A stretch of DNA of 64,000 bases, taken from Hydrogenimonas cancrithermarum. GTDB taxonomy: Bacteria; Campylobacterota; Campylobacteria; Campylobacterales; Hydrogenimonadaceae. The position numbers and the translations under genes are program-made. Location: positions 2,034,501 through 2,098,500 of the forward strand of contig NZ_AP027370.1 of assembly GCF_030296055.1 (NCBI RefSeq), written 5' to 3'. Positions 26,640-35,660 of the stretch are shown in pieces. Every line of letters begins with the position of its first letter. Position 1 is the stretch's first letter. The notes under the pieces were generated by a model. It saw nothing but the letters and a program-made list of their open reading frames with translations, was not told where the DNA came from and did not search any database.

Positions 26640-26760
26640 ACGTGAGGGCCTCAATGAACTCTTCTGCCACCTCGAAGTGGCCAATCTCCCTTTTTACAAG
26701 CGTCTGCTGCTCAGGCTCAACCATCTTGTCATTCTCATGAAAATGTATCTGCTGCATTGA
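26617..26760 (+). CDS. 47-residue protein overlapping the HTH gene
   Basis: The ATG has AAAGG 6 bases upstream and overlaps the last 23 bases of the HTH gene in another frame. The product has an acidic, polar N-terminal half and a basic, Leu-rich C-terminal half (LLLRLNHLVILMKMYLLH) that would form an amphipathic or membrane-binding helix. There is no recognised family. The tight overlap with a regulator is a layout seen in toxin-antitoxin or regulator-peptide pairs, but nothing more supports that. A -10 box for the cyclophilin gene follows at once. Confidence 0.5.
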   Translation: MSNLTQSEREGLNELFCHLEVANLPFYKRLLLRLNHLVILMKMYLLH

Positions 26761-26766
26761 GCGTGG

Positions 26767-26772
26767 TATAAT
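26767..26772 (+). promoter_or_regulatory. -10 box of the cyclophilin gene
   Basis: GGTATAATCC lies 40 bases before the cyclophilin start, which has its own AAGGATG ribosome site. The -35 region is weak. Confidence 0.55.
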
Positions 26773-26811
26773 CCCTCCTTTGAAATACCTCCAAAACAAA
26801 AGGATGAAACA

Positions 26812-27345
26812 ATGTTTGGAAAGAAACTTAAAACCTACGATTATGACCAGGATACGCTGAACCAGTTTCAGTATGCGAAGATCAAGACGAACAAAGGCGA
26901 TATCTGGCTCAAGCTCTATGTCGATGAAGTTCCAAATACGGTAGCGAATTTCGCGACACTCGCGAAAGAGGGATTTTACGACAATCTTAAGTTCCACCGC
27001 GTCATCAAAGGGTTCATGGCACAGGGCGGATGCCCTCACAGTGGCCCCGGCGGCAATCCTGCACAGGTCGGGACCGGCGGCCCTGGCTGGGCGATCGCAT
27101 GCGAAACCGAGAAAAACAGACACAAGCATGTCAAAGGGAGTATCTCGATGGCCCATGCAGGGAAAGATACGGGTGGCAGTCAGTTTTTTATCTGTTTCGC
27201 GCCCTGTCCGCATCTGGATGGCGTACACACGGTTTTCGGCGGTATAGAAGAGAGTGACGCCGACAGCATGCTCGTTCTCGATTCGATCGATCAAAACGAT
27301 ACGATCGAAACGATCGAGATTCATTCAACGCGCGAGAACCGATAA
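26812..27345 (+). CDS. Cyclophilin-type peptidyl-prolyl isomerase
   Basis: 177 residues, a single cyclophilin domain that speeds proline isomerisation in protein folding. Family motifs are in order: FHRVIKGFMAQGGCP near 62-76 with the catalytic Arg, GSISMAHAGKDTGGSQFFICF near 105-125, and LDGVHTVFGGI near 130-140. There is no signal peptide, so it is cytoplasmic. It ends back to back with the convergent diguanylate cyclase: the two stop codons touch. Confidence 0.95.
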   Translation: MFGKKLKTYDYDQDTLNQFQYAKIKTNKGDIWLKLYVDEVPNTVANFATLAKEGFYDNLKFHRVIKGFMAQGGCPHSGPGGNPAQVGTGGPGWAIACETEKNRHKHVKGSISMAHAGKDTGGSQFFICFAPCPHLDGVHTVFGGIEESDADSMLVLDSIDQNDTIETIEIHSTRENR

Positions 27346-28662
27346 TTACAAAGGGTGCACGACGATTCGGTCGCGCCCTCTTTTTTTCGCTTCATAAAGG
27401 GCCATGTCGGCCGCTCCGACCAGGTCTGTAGGCTTTCTTCTATCTTTCGGAACACAGTTCGAAATACCGATACTTATCGTCATCTTTATTTTTGTCTTTT
27501 TAGAACCGTTTCGTTCGGCAACCAATTTTTGAATTTCGTTTGCAATGGTGCGTGCACCGGAAAGAGGGGTATCCGGAAGGATGAAAATAAACTCTTCGCC
27601 GCCATAACGCGCGACGATATCCATAGGGCGGCTTATTGTACGTTCGAGGATCTTCGCGATCTCCTGCAGACAGATGTCTCCTGCCAAATGGCCATAGGTG
27701 TCGTTGATTTTTTTGAAGAAATCGATATCGCACATAATGATCGAAATGGCTGTTTTTTCACGCCGTGCGATCTTCCAATAGGTTTTGAGGTTTCGCTCAA
27801 ACACCCTTCTGTTACATAGATTGGTCAGGGCATCCCTCGTTGAGAGCCTTTCGAGCATTCTGTTGGCATTTTTGAGAGCATCTTCGGCTTTGATTCTCTC
27901 TTGAACCTCTCTGCGCAAGCGGGCATTGGTGTTTTCCAGTGTATGTGTACGCTCTTTGACTTTGGTTTCCAGTTCCAGATTGAGTTTTGAAAGGGTTTTC
28001 GTATAATCCTGAATCTTCTCCACCATATCGACAACGGCATTCTGGATGATCCCAACCTCGTCGCTTTTGTCTACCCTCGTTTTCGAAAAATTGAGCTTTT
28101 TGGGATCGTAGGCTATCAGTTCTCCGGCCAACTCCCTCAAAGGCGTCAGTGCGGAACGAAGCATAATGACAAGGAGACCCACAAGTGCGGCCGCTCCGAC
28201 GAGAAGAAGTATCGTGAATTCACGATAATGGCCAAGGAGTTGGGTATACCTGGCATTGGAATAGAGCATTTCGATTTTGCCTATGGGTGTCGAAGTGATT
28301 TTGTCGAAAATAGTCTGTTCCAGGCGAATGGGTTCAAATCCATATGGGTTGAACGTTTTTGAGGAAAACATGAAGTGTATGCCTTCTTCCATGTCTTTGA
28401 CGGAAAGTTCCACGATCATGGGATTTTGCTGGATGATTTTCTGCAAATAGTCATGCATCGGTTCATCCAAACCCAAAAACATGTTGATTGTGATGATCGG
28501 TTCGATCGAATTGAGAAGAAGCGCACTTTTCTCCGTTTCACTCTTTTTTGTGTACTGCTCCATCGAAAGATAGTGGGAATAGCTGACAAGTGCGAGAAGG
28601 AAGAGAAAAAAGAGTGTGACCACGGCGATGATGCGTGTCATGAGTGTTGGACGGCGTTTCAT
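27346..28662 (-). CDS. Membrane diguanylate cyclase (HAMP-GGDEF)
   Basis: 438 residues. Membrane helices at about 9-28 and 150-172 enclose a periplasmic sensor of about 120 residues with no family I can name. A HAMP segment follows (LRELAGELIAYDPKKL), then a coiled coil to about 265, then a GGDEF domain: DALTNLCNRR near 277, DIDFFKKINDTYGHLAGD near 320, YGGEEF near 360. The active site and Asp-x-x-Phe metal segment are intact, so it should make c-di-GMP. The upstream AGGAACC ribosome site supports the start. Confidence 0.9.
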   Translation of the reverse strand: MKRRPTLMTRIIAVVTLFFLFLLALVSYSHYLSMEQYTKKSETEKSALLLNSIEPIITINMFLGLDEPMHDYLQKIIQQNPMIVELSVKDMEEGIHFMFSSKTFNPYGFEPIRLEQTIFDKITSTPIGKIEMLYSNARYTQLLGHYREFTILLLVGAAALVGLLVIMLRSALTPLRELAGELIAYDPKKLNFSKTRVDKSDEVGIIQNAVVDMVEKIQDYTKTLSKLNLELETKVKERTHTLENTNARLRREVQERIKAEDALKNANRMLERLSTRDALTNLCNRRVFERNLKTYWKIARREKTAISIIMCDIDFFKKINDTYGHLAGDICLQEIAKILERTISRPMDIVARYGGEEFIFILPDTPLSGARTIANEIQKLVAERNGSKKTKIKMTISIGISNCVPKDRRKPTDLVGAADMALYEAKKRGRDRIVVHPL

Positions 28663-28995
28663 TCCCGGTTCCTGGCCAAAGGGTGGGAAACAAGAGATGA
28701 CGATGCAGTTTTGAAGAGAGGCCGGTTGGACGTGATACTGAAAATGAGGGGGATTTTCCGAGATTTCGACACGGCAAAAATTGACCGATGCAAGGATGGC
28801 ACTGATGTCACGGGTATAAAGATGAAAAAAATTGATCGCATATTTACCCTCTCTTTTCCTACCATAGCGAAAATCTCATAATGGGACGATTAAAAATACT
28901 TATATAAAATTCTTTTTCATTGAAAATAACCGAAAAACAGAATTTTTGATGATATTCAGTGTCCCTTTATGCAAGTTATACTAAATTTTATCGGT

Positions 28996-31665
28996 ATGAG
29001 AAAAATTCTTTTATCGTTAATTTTATGTTTTACTTTGTCATTTTCCGAACAGCATCTGCGTGTCCAGCTCAATTGGGAAGCGCAATTCGAGTTTGCAGGC
29101 CTCTATATCGCAAAAGAGAAAGGCTATTATGCGGAGGAAGGGTTCGATGTTGAAATCATACCCGGAGGCCCTGCAAACAGGCTCAGTGTCGAGGAAGCTG
29201 TGGATCAGGGGAAGGCCGACTTCGGTATCGGATATGCGGGTGTATTGGTCGATATCGCACAGAAGAGGCCGTTGGTCCTTCTCGGTGCACTCTTCGAACA
29301 CACACCGCTTTTGTTGATGGTCAAAGGAGAAAAACCAGATACGCTGTCCGATCTCGAGGGTATCGATCTTTTCATGAATCCGTACGAAGAGGGGAAGAGT
29401 GCAATTTCATTGTTGCTGAAAAATAGCGGGATCTCCTATGCGATGCATCCATACGACTGGAATGGATTTTGTCGAAAAGAGCGTGCCGCAATCGATGTTT
29501 TCGCAGGGAACGGCCATGTATACGAGATGCAAAAGAATGGGCAACCCTATACCCTGATCAATCCGGCGGCATACGGATACGACTTTTACAACGATTTCAT
29601 CTTCACTTCACGAAGCGTTTGGGAAAAAGATCCGCTGCTCGTGCGCCGCTTCGTGCTCGCGACACTCAAAGGGTGGCGGTATGCACTGGAACACATTCCT
29701 GAAAGTGTCGAGGTGATCCATTCCAAATATGCTACCGACAAAGATATCGATGCCCTTCTTTTCGAAGCGAAGCGTTACAGGCATTATGTCGGAAGCGATC
29801 CTGCCAGGATCGGACTGCTCGGATATGAAAAACTCCATCTGATGCTGGAACGGTATGCGGAAGCCGGCTTTATCGACAAGATCCCGAAAATCGAAGCGAT
29901 TGTCGATCCGCTTTTTTTGCACAATGTTTCCATTACACCGAAGGAGAGAGCGTGGATGGCGAGACATCTCATTCGCTACAGCGAAACCGACTGGCCGCCG
30001 TTTACGATTCCGAAATTCGGCAAAATGGAGGGAATGGCACAGGACTTTTTGGATCTCGTCTACGAGCGTACAGGTCTTAAGATGGTTTATCTTCCACGGC
30101 GGACATGGAGTGAGGTATTGCACGATATCGAGCACAAAAGACTCGATATGGCGATGGCGACGGGTATGACGTCCGAACGGAGAAAATATGCCATTTTCAC
30201 GATGCCTTACGATACTTTTCTTTTTGGGGCCGCGGTGCAGGGAAGTAGAGACGATATAGAGACGCCGGACGATCTGCGGGGCAAAGTGGTCGCGGTCGGT
30301 AAAGATTATACGGCACACCGCTATCTTCAGGAACATTTTCCCGATATCAAACTCCTTTTGGCCCACTCGTCCCGTGAAGCGTTGAAACTGGTTTCGATCG
30401 GGAAAGCGGACGCGGCGGTCGATATCGCTCCGACACTCAAATATCTGATTGGACACTATAATTTCACCAATCTCAGAATCGCGACCCCTATCAAGGAGCC
30501 ATTTGCCCTGCGTGCGATGTTCAGGGACGATTATCGCCAGGCTGTGGAGATTTTCAACAAGGGTTTGATGCAGATTACGGATGAAGAGAAAGCGCAGATC
30601 GCCAATCGATGGCTTCCTGTCGAATTGTATGGCGAATCTTTCAAATGGCTTTTTCTGCCCATTCTCCTGTTGATTGCCGTGGCATTGCTGATGGGGTATA
30701 TGATGATACGGATGAGAAAAGAGATGCGGCTCAGAAAAGCTGCCGAAGAGGAGCTTGTGCGAATGTTCGATATCGTCGATCGCTATGTATTGATGTCGAG
30801 AACCGATACGGATGGCAATATCACCTACGTGAGCCAGGCTTTTTGCAAAATGACCGGCTTCAGCAAAGAGGAACTGGTCGGGCAAAACCATCGTATACTC
30901 AAAGAGCCATCCACTCCCGAATCGTTCTACAGAAAACTCTGGGATACGATAAGCAGCGGAAAAGTCTGGGAAGCGAAAGAGCTCAGAAACAGACGTAAAA
31001 ATGGATCGGACTATTGGGTCGAAGCACATATCATCCCGATTACGGACAGCGATGGCCGGATCAGGGAACATATGGCGATCCGAAAAGATATCACCCCGTA
31101 CAAGGAGATGGAAAAAGCCGCTTCCATCGACACTATGACAGGGTTTTACAACCGGAGGGCCTTTCATCTGATGATGGAGGAGCGCCTTTTGATGGCCCAG
31201 CGTGTCGGCGGAAGGATCGCATTCGGTATCTACGATGTGGATCACTTCAAAGAGTATAACGATATATATGGACATCTGGCGGGCGACGAGGTACTCAGGC
31301 AAATCAGCGAACAGGTACGGAGAATATGCAGGCGTTCTACCGATATGCTTTTTCGGCTGGGTGGCGAAGAGTTCGGGATTTTGATGATGCATGTCAAAGA
31401 TGCCGAGAATGTCGAAGCTTTTGCGACGACGATCGCCAAGGCTATCGAATCGATGAAGATAGAGCATGAGGGCAATCCCCCCTACGGTGTCGTGACTATC
31501 TCCCTGGGTTTCGTCGTTTGCGAAATTCCAAAAGGTACCCGTGTACACATCGAACCCATTTACAGTGCGTGTGACCGTGTGATGTACCGTGTCAAGAAAG
31601 AGGGCCGCAACGGGGCGGCTGTCAAGAGGCTTCCATTGGATGCGTGTATACGAAAAACAGTGTGA
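28996..31665 (+). CDS. Double solute-binding-protein / PAS / GGDEF diguanylate cyclase
   Basis: 889 residues from the ATG at 28996. This start is preferred to the ATG at 28969 because a TATACT box at 28977-28982 lies between them and the protein then begins with a clean signal peptide (MRKILLSLILCFTLSFS). Mature residues about 20-310 are an NMT1/SsuA-type binding protein (LNWEAQFEFAGLYIAKEKGYY); about 320-545 is a second binding fold of the SBP_bac_3 kind (EGMAQDFLDLVYERTGL, ALKLVSIGKADAAVD). A membrane helix at about 555-575 leads to a PAS domain at about 590-710 and a GGDEF domain to the end, with DVDHFKEYNDIYGHLAGDE and LGGEEFGIL intact. It should sense a periplasmic small molecule and make c-di-GMP. 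The ligand cannot be read from sequence. Confidence 0.9.
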   Translation: MRKILLSLILCFTLSFSEQHLRVQLNWEAQFEFAGLYIAKEKGYYAEEGFDVEIIPGGPANRLSVEEAVDQGKADFGIGYAGVLVDIAQKRPLVLLGALFEHTPLLLMVKGEKPDTLSDLEGIDLFMNPYEEGKSAISLLLKNSGISYAMHPYDWNGFCRKERAAIDVFAGNGHVYEMQKNGQPYTLINPAAYGYDFYNDFIFTSRSVWEKDPLLVRRFVLATLKGWRYALEHIPESVEVIHSKYATDKDIDALLFEAKRYRHYVGSDPARIGLLGYEKLHLMLERYAEAGFIDKIPKIEAIVDPLFLHNVSITPKERAWMARHLIRYSETDWPPFTIPKFGKMEGMAQDFLDLVYERTGLKMVYLPRRTWSEVLHDIEHKRLDMAMATGMTSERRKYAIFTMPYDTFLFGAAVQGSRDDIETPDDLRGKVVAVGKDYTAHRYLQEHFPDIKLLLAHSSREALKLVSIGKADAAVDIAPTLKYLIGHYNFTNLRIATPIKEPFALRAMFRDDYRQAVEIFNKGLMQITDEEKAQIANRWLPVELYGESFKWLFLPILLLIAVALLMGYMMIRMRKEMRLRKAAEEELVRMFDIVDRYVLMSRTDTDGNITYVSQAFCKMTGFSKEELVGQNHRILKEPSTPESFYRKLWDTISSGKVWEAKELRNRRKNGSDYWVEAHIIPITDSDGRIREHMAIRKDITPYKEMEKAASIDTMTGFYNRRAFHLMMEERLLMAQRVGGRIAFGIYDVDHFKEYNDIYGHLAGDEVLRQISEQVRRICRRSTDMLFRLGGEEFGILMMHVKDAENVEAFATTIAKAIESMKIEHEGNPPYGVVTISLGFVVCEIPKGTRVHIEPIYSACDRVMYRVKKEGRNGAAVKRLPLDACIRKTV

Positions 31666-31736
31666 TGCAAATGTGTTAAAATATTCGACACTGCGCATGA
31701 GAGTGGTACGATGAAAATAAACGAAAAAGCGGGACT

Positions 31737-33644
31737 ATGTTTGGATTTTACAGAATAGCGGCGGCTGTACCGAAAGTGAGGGTCGCGAATGTCGATTACA
31801 ATGTGGAACAGATGGTCGATCTGTGGAAGATCGCGGCGGAACAGAATGCCTCGGTCGTTCTTTTTCCGGAACTGGGGATCTCGAGTTACAGTTGCGGGGA
31901 CCTCTTCTATCAAGAGAGGTTACACGATGCCGTGAAAGAGGGGCTCGAAAGACTGCTCGAAGTGTCGAAACATTCCATTACGGCAGCGATCGTCGGTCTG
32001 CCGTTGTGGCACCGTGGCAGGCTCTACAACTGTGCCGCCGTTCTTCAGGAGGGACGGATTCTCGGTATCGTACCGAAAAGTTACGTTCCAGAACACAAAG
32101 AGTATTACGAGAAGCGATGGTTCTCCACAGGCAGAGAGATCGTCGGAGAGAGCGTTCGTCTGTTGGACGAAGATGTGCCGTTCGGGACCGATCTTCTTTT
32201 CGAACGGGACGGCGAGTTCGTTTTCGGCATAGAGATATGCGAAGATCTTTGGAGTGTCGTACCGCCAAGCTCCTATCAGGCCCTTGCAGGAGCGACACTG
32301 CTTTTCAACCTCTCTGCGAGTGACGAGATTGTAGGGAAGAGCGACTACAGGGAAGCGCTTGTCGCCCAGCAGAGTGCCAGATGCATGGCTGCTTACGTCT
32401 ATGCATCGTGCGGCGTGGGAGAATCGACGACCGATGTCGTCTTCGGAGGCGATGTGATGATCGCCGAAAACGGTGCGATGCTTGAACGCGGTGAACGTTT
32501 TCTCGACGAGTCACAGGTCATTTTCGCCGATGTCGATCTTCAGCGGCTGAAGACGATGCGTATCGCCGAAGGGAGTTTCGCCGATGGTGAGATAAAGCCG
32601 TTCCGACGCGTGAGACTATACGACCTTCCCCGTATCGTTCAGCTCAACCGCTACGTCGATCCACATCCGTTCGTGCCATCCAAAAAAGGAGAACGCGCGA
32701 AACGGTGTAGGGAGATCTTCGCGATTCAGGCGGCTGCACTGCAGAAGAGATTGGATCATATCGGAGCGAGCGTGAGTGTGTTGGGGATTTCCGGCGGCCT
32801 CGACTCCACGCTGGCGCTGCTGGCGACCTATCATACCTACGAGATTATGCAGCGGGACCCGAAAGATATCGTCGCAGTTACGATGCCGGGGTTTGGAACG
32901 ACGGGAAGGACTCTGGAGAATGCGAAAAAGCTGTGTGAAGGGCTCGGTGTAACCTTTCGACATATCGATATCGCCGATATATGCATGGCGCATTTCCGAA
33001 AAATCGGGCACGATCCATCGGACCATTCCGTCGTATTCGAAAACGTACAGGCGAGAGAGAGGACCCAGATACTGATGGACCTGGCCAACAAGCTCGGAGG
33101 TATCGTCATCGGTACCGGAGACATGAGCGAATCGGCGTTGGGATGGAGCACCTATAACGGGGATCATATGTCGATGTATGCGATCAATACAGGGATTCCC
33201 AAAACATTGATCCGTTATCTGGTGGAGTGGACCACCGAGATTTACCCCGACATTTCAGATGTTCTGCACGATATACTGGCAACACCGGTAAGTCCTGAGC
33301 TTCTGCCCCCTGAAGACAACGAAATTGCGCAAAAAACGGAAGAGGTCGTGGGGCCGTACGAACTGCACGACTTCTTCCTCTACCATATGATAAAGAGCGG
33401 GGCGGAACCGAAAAAGATCCTCTTTTTGGCCAAAACGGCATTCAAGTTCAGATATGACGAGGCGACACTGAAAAAGTGGCTGAAACTCTTTTTACGCCGC
33501 TTCTTTTCACAGCAGTTCAAACGAAGTTGCATGCCGGACGGACCGAAGGTCGGGACCATCGCGCTCTCTCCGCGCGGTGACTGGCGGATGCCAAGCGATG
33601 CCGAGGTTGAGGAGTGGATAAAAGATTTGGAGGAGAGTCGATGA
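31737..33644 (+). CDS. nadE: Glutamine-dependent NAD+ synthetase
   Basis: 635 residues, the two-domain form. The N-terminal nitrilase-type glutaminase (about 1-280) has the Glu in LFPELGIS, Lys in PKSYVP and Cys in GIEICEDLWS; it feeds ammonia to the C-terminal synthetase (about 300-635), whose ATP loop is SGGLDSTLAL near 350 and whose later motif is GTGDMSESALGWSTYNGDH near 462. It makes NAD+ from deamido-NAD+, the last step of NAD synthesis. Its stop overlaps the next start (ATGA). Confidence 0.96.
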   Translation: MFGFYRIAAAVPKVRVANVDYNVEQMVDLWKIAAEQNASVVLFPELGISSYSCGDLFYQERLHDAVKEGLERLLEVSKHSITAAIVGLPLWHRGRLYNCAAVLQEGRILGIVPKSYVPEHKEYYEKRWFSTGREIVGESVRLLDEDVPFGTDLLFERDGEFVFGIEICEDLWSVVPPSSYQALAGATLLFNLSASDEIVGKSDYREALVAQQSARCMAAYVYASCGVGESTTDVVFGGDVMIAENGAMLERGERFLDESQVIFADVDLQRLKTMRIAEGSFADGEIKPFRRVRLYDLPRIVQLNRYVDPHPFVPSKKGERAKRCREIFAIQAAALQKRLDHIGASVSVLGISGGLDSTLALLATYHTYEIMQRDPKDIVAVTMPGFGTTGRTLENAKKLCEGLGVTFRHIDIADICMAHFRKIGHDPSDHSVVFENVQARERTQILMDLANKLGGIVIGTGDMSESALGWSTYNGDHMSMYAINTGIPKTLIRYLVEWTTEIYPDISDVLHDILATPVSPELLPPEDNEIAQKTEEVVGPYELHDFFLYHMIKSGAEPKKILFLAKTAFKFRYDEATLKKWLKLFLRRFFSQQFKRSCMPDGPKVGTIALSPRGDWRMPSDAEVEEWIKDLEESR

Positions 33645-34093
33645 TAAGAGTGTGGCTCGCCATGATTCTGGCCGTCTCGTTTGTATGTGCGGAAAATGGA
33701 ATGATAAGGTACAAAAGCCGTTATACGGTCGATGAAACGACGAAGCGTCTCGTCGAAATTCTTCGTGAAAAAGGGGTGACCCTCTTCAAGGTGATCGATC
33801 ATGCAGAAGGGGCGAAACGGATCGGTTCGCAGCTGCCGCCAAGCAGGCTGGTCATTTTTGGAAATCCCAAGATGGGAACACCTTTGATGAGATGTTCACC
33901 CTCTATCGGGCTCGACCTGCCTCAAAAGATGCTCGTTTACGAAAACGACAGCAGTGAAGTGATGGTTACATACAATGCCCCGGCCTATCTCTTTTGGCGG
34001 CACAACGTTCCTGCCGACTGTGCCCCGGAACTTCAGAAAAAGATGAGTCTCGTTTTGGAAAAATTCGCCAAGTACGCTGCCGGAATAGAGTAG
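33641..34093 (+). CDS. DUF302 family protein, probably exported
   Basis: 150 residues from the ATG with GGAGGAGAG upstream. A signal peptide (about 1-18, ending FVCA) is followed by a DUF302 domain: SRYTVDETTKRLVEILREKG, ending near 128 with the SLVLEKFAKYA helix. The family is of unknown function and is often seen alone in the periplasm. It overlaps nadE by four bases and is 4 bases before queH. Confidence 0.85.
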   Translation: MIRVWLAMILAVSFVCAENGMIRYKSRYTVDETTKRLVEILREKGVTLFKVIDHAEGAKRIGSQLPPSRLVIFGNPKMGTPLMRCSPSIGLDLPQKMLVYENDSSEVMVTYNAPAYLFWRHNVPADCAPELQKKMSLVLEKFAKYAAGIE

Positions 34094-34097
34094 AGAG

Positions 34098-35177
34098 ATG
34101 CTCGTACATATATGCTGCAGTGTCGATAGCCACTTTTTTCTTCAAAAACTGCGAGAGGATTTTCCCGACGAGAAGCTGGTCGGATTCTTCTACGATCCGA
34201 ATATCCATCCATACAGCGAATATCGGCTGAGGCTTCTGGATGTCCAGCGCAGCTGCGACCGCCTGGGTATCGATTTGATCGAAGGCCCTTATGATTTCGA
34301 AAGATGGATGCAGGCGGTCAAGGGGTACGAAAAGGAGCCGGAAAAGGGTGCGCGCTGCGAAATCTGTTTCGACCGCCGCTTCGAAGTGAGTGCGAAAAAA
34401 GCGCAGGAGATCGGCGAAAAACGTATGACCACAACATTGTTGGTGAGCCCCAAAAAGTCCCAGGAACAGCTGAAACGGACGGGAGAGCGTTTCGCAAAAG
34501 ATTACGGGGTGGAATTTGTCCATGTCGATTACCGAAGCGGCGGGGGGACGCAGCTTCAGCAGCGGATCAGCAAAGAGGAGAGACTCTATCGGCAGGATTA
34601 TTGCGGATGTATGTTCGGTTTGACGATCCAACGGGAACAGCAGGGGACGATCGCGGACGAACTCTTTTCACCGCTCGACGGAAACGTATTGCCGGGATCG
34701 ATCGAAGAACGGCTGCAGATCTATGAAGAGAGGCTCGAGCTCGAAGCGTCGGGCCGTGATTACAGAATCGTTCGGCAGAAGTTTCTCAACTACCGGCTCA
34801 AATTCGGATGGGTAAAACGTAAAAAAGAGACACTTGCCAGTTACATTCTTCCCTATTCGGTTATGAAACGGCGCTACACCAACGGCAAGGTAGAGATGGA
34901 AATGAACGGACTTCACTGGTTCAACAGGGAGGAGATCCGTCTTATGACGCTCGAACGCTACAATCTTCTATCCGGCGAGAGTTACACGAGCGTCAAAGCA
35001 CTCGTTTTCAATCCGCCGCCTTTCGAAACCGATATGCGGGTGCGTGAAAAAGCGGGCCTGGGATTGTGGGACCTCTCACCGATGATCGTACTCGAAACGG
35101 TACCGGAGGGAAAACTCGAAATATTAATCGAATCGGAAGCCTACAGAGACGTCAGAGAAAAATTAGTACTCTTGTGA
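34098..35177 (+). CDS. queH: Epoxyqueuosine reductase QueH with C-terminal extension
   Basis: 359 residues. The first 190 form the QueH (former DUF208) domain, which reduces epoxyqueuosine to queuosine in tRNA without cobalamin, replacing QueG. The cysteine motifs are all present: HICCSVDS at 4-11, RCEICFDRR near 83-91 and DYCGCMFGL near 170-178, the ligands of the iron-sulfur/iron site. The remaining 170 residues (about 190-359) form an added domain I do not recognise, with no Cys cluster. It is cytoplasmic and sits in a run of housekeeping genes. Confidence 0.92.
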   Translation: MLVHICCSVDSHFFLQKLREDFPDEKLVGFFYDPNIHPYSEYRLRLLDVQRSCDRLGIDLIEGPYDFERWMQAVKGYEKEPEKGARCEICFDRRFEVSAKKAQEIGEKRMTTTLLVSPKKSQEQLKRTGERFAKDYGVEFVHVDYRSGGGTQLQQRISKEERLYRQDYCGCMFGLTIQREQQGTIADELFSPLDGNVLPGSIEERLQIYEERLELEASGRDYRIVRQKFLNYRLKFGWVKRKKETLASYILPYSVMKRRYTNGKVEMEMNGLHWFNREEIRLMTLERYNLLSGESYTSVKALVFNPPPFETDMRVREKAGLGLWDLSPMIVLETVPEGKLEILIESEAYRDVREKLVLL

Positions 35178-35213
35178 TAAAATAAGAGAATTTTTAATCC
35201 AAGGACTCTTTTC

Positions 35214-35660
35214 ATGATGGATGTTGTACAGATTCAGAAAATTTTGCCACATCGCTATCCTTTTTTGCTGGTCGACCGGGTCGTGGCCTGCGACAAAGGG
35301 ACGGCGATCGAGGCTTACAAAAACGTTTCGATCAGCGAGCCTGTTTTTGAAGGGCACTTTCCCGGCCACCCGATCTATCCCGGTGTCATGATCATCGAGG
35401 GCATGGCGCAGGCGGGCGGTATTCTCGCCTTCGAGAGCATGGGCGAAGAGGATCAGGAAGAGACATCGGACAAAGTCGTCTATTTTATGAGTATCGACAA
35501 ATGCAAGTTCCGAAGTCCCGTTCGACCGGGTGACAAGCTTGTCTACAAACTGGGTGTTGTCAAACACAAAGGTGCCATCTGGGTACTCGACGGCAAGGCT
35601 TACGTCGACGACAAACTGGTCGCGGAAGCCGAGCTCAAAGCGATGATCGTGGATAAATAA
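35214..35660 (+). CDS. fabZ: 3-hydroxyacyl-ACP dehydratase
   Basis: 148 residues, normal length. It dehydrates 3-hydroxyacyl-ACP in fatty-acid elongation. [11 protein letters not shown] near 14-24 and the catalytic [19 protein letters not shown] near 52-70 are conserved. AAGGAC precedes the start and a TAAAAT box lies further up. Its last codon overlaps the lpxA start. Confidence 0.97.
   Translation: MMDVVQIQKILPHRYPFLLVDRVVACDKGTAIEAYKNVSISEPVFEGHFPGHPIYPGVMIIEGMAQAGGILAFESMGEEDQEETSDKVVYFMSIDKCKFRSPVRPGDKLVYKLGVVKHKGAIWVLDGKAYVDDKLVAEAELKAMIVDK

Noticed and set aside
28659-28865. 68-codon frame directly before the HAMP-GGDEF gene, overlapping its start
   Set aside because: The overlap looks like coupling, but there is no clear ribosome site, the composition is Ser/Arg-rich and low in Gly/Ala/Asp, and no motif is seen. 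It may be only the promoter region of the cyclase gene.
29608-31698. 696-codon open frame opposite the SBP-PAS-GGDEF gene
   Set aside because: Same reason: no domain, no ribosome site, and the other strand has clear motifs throughout.
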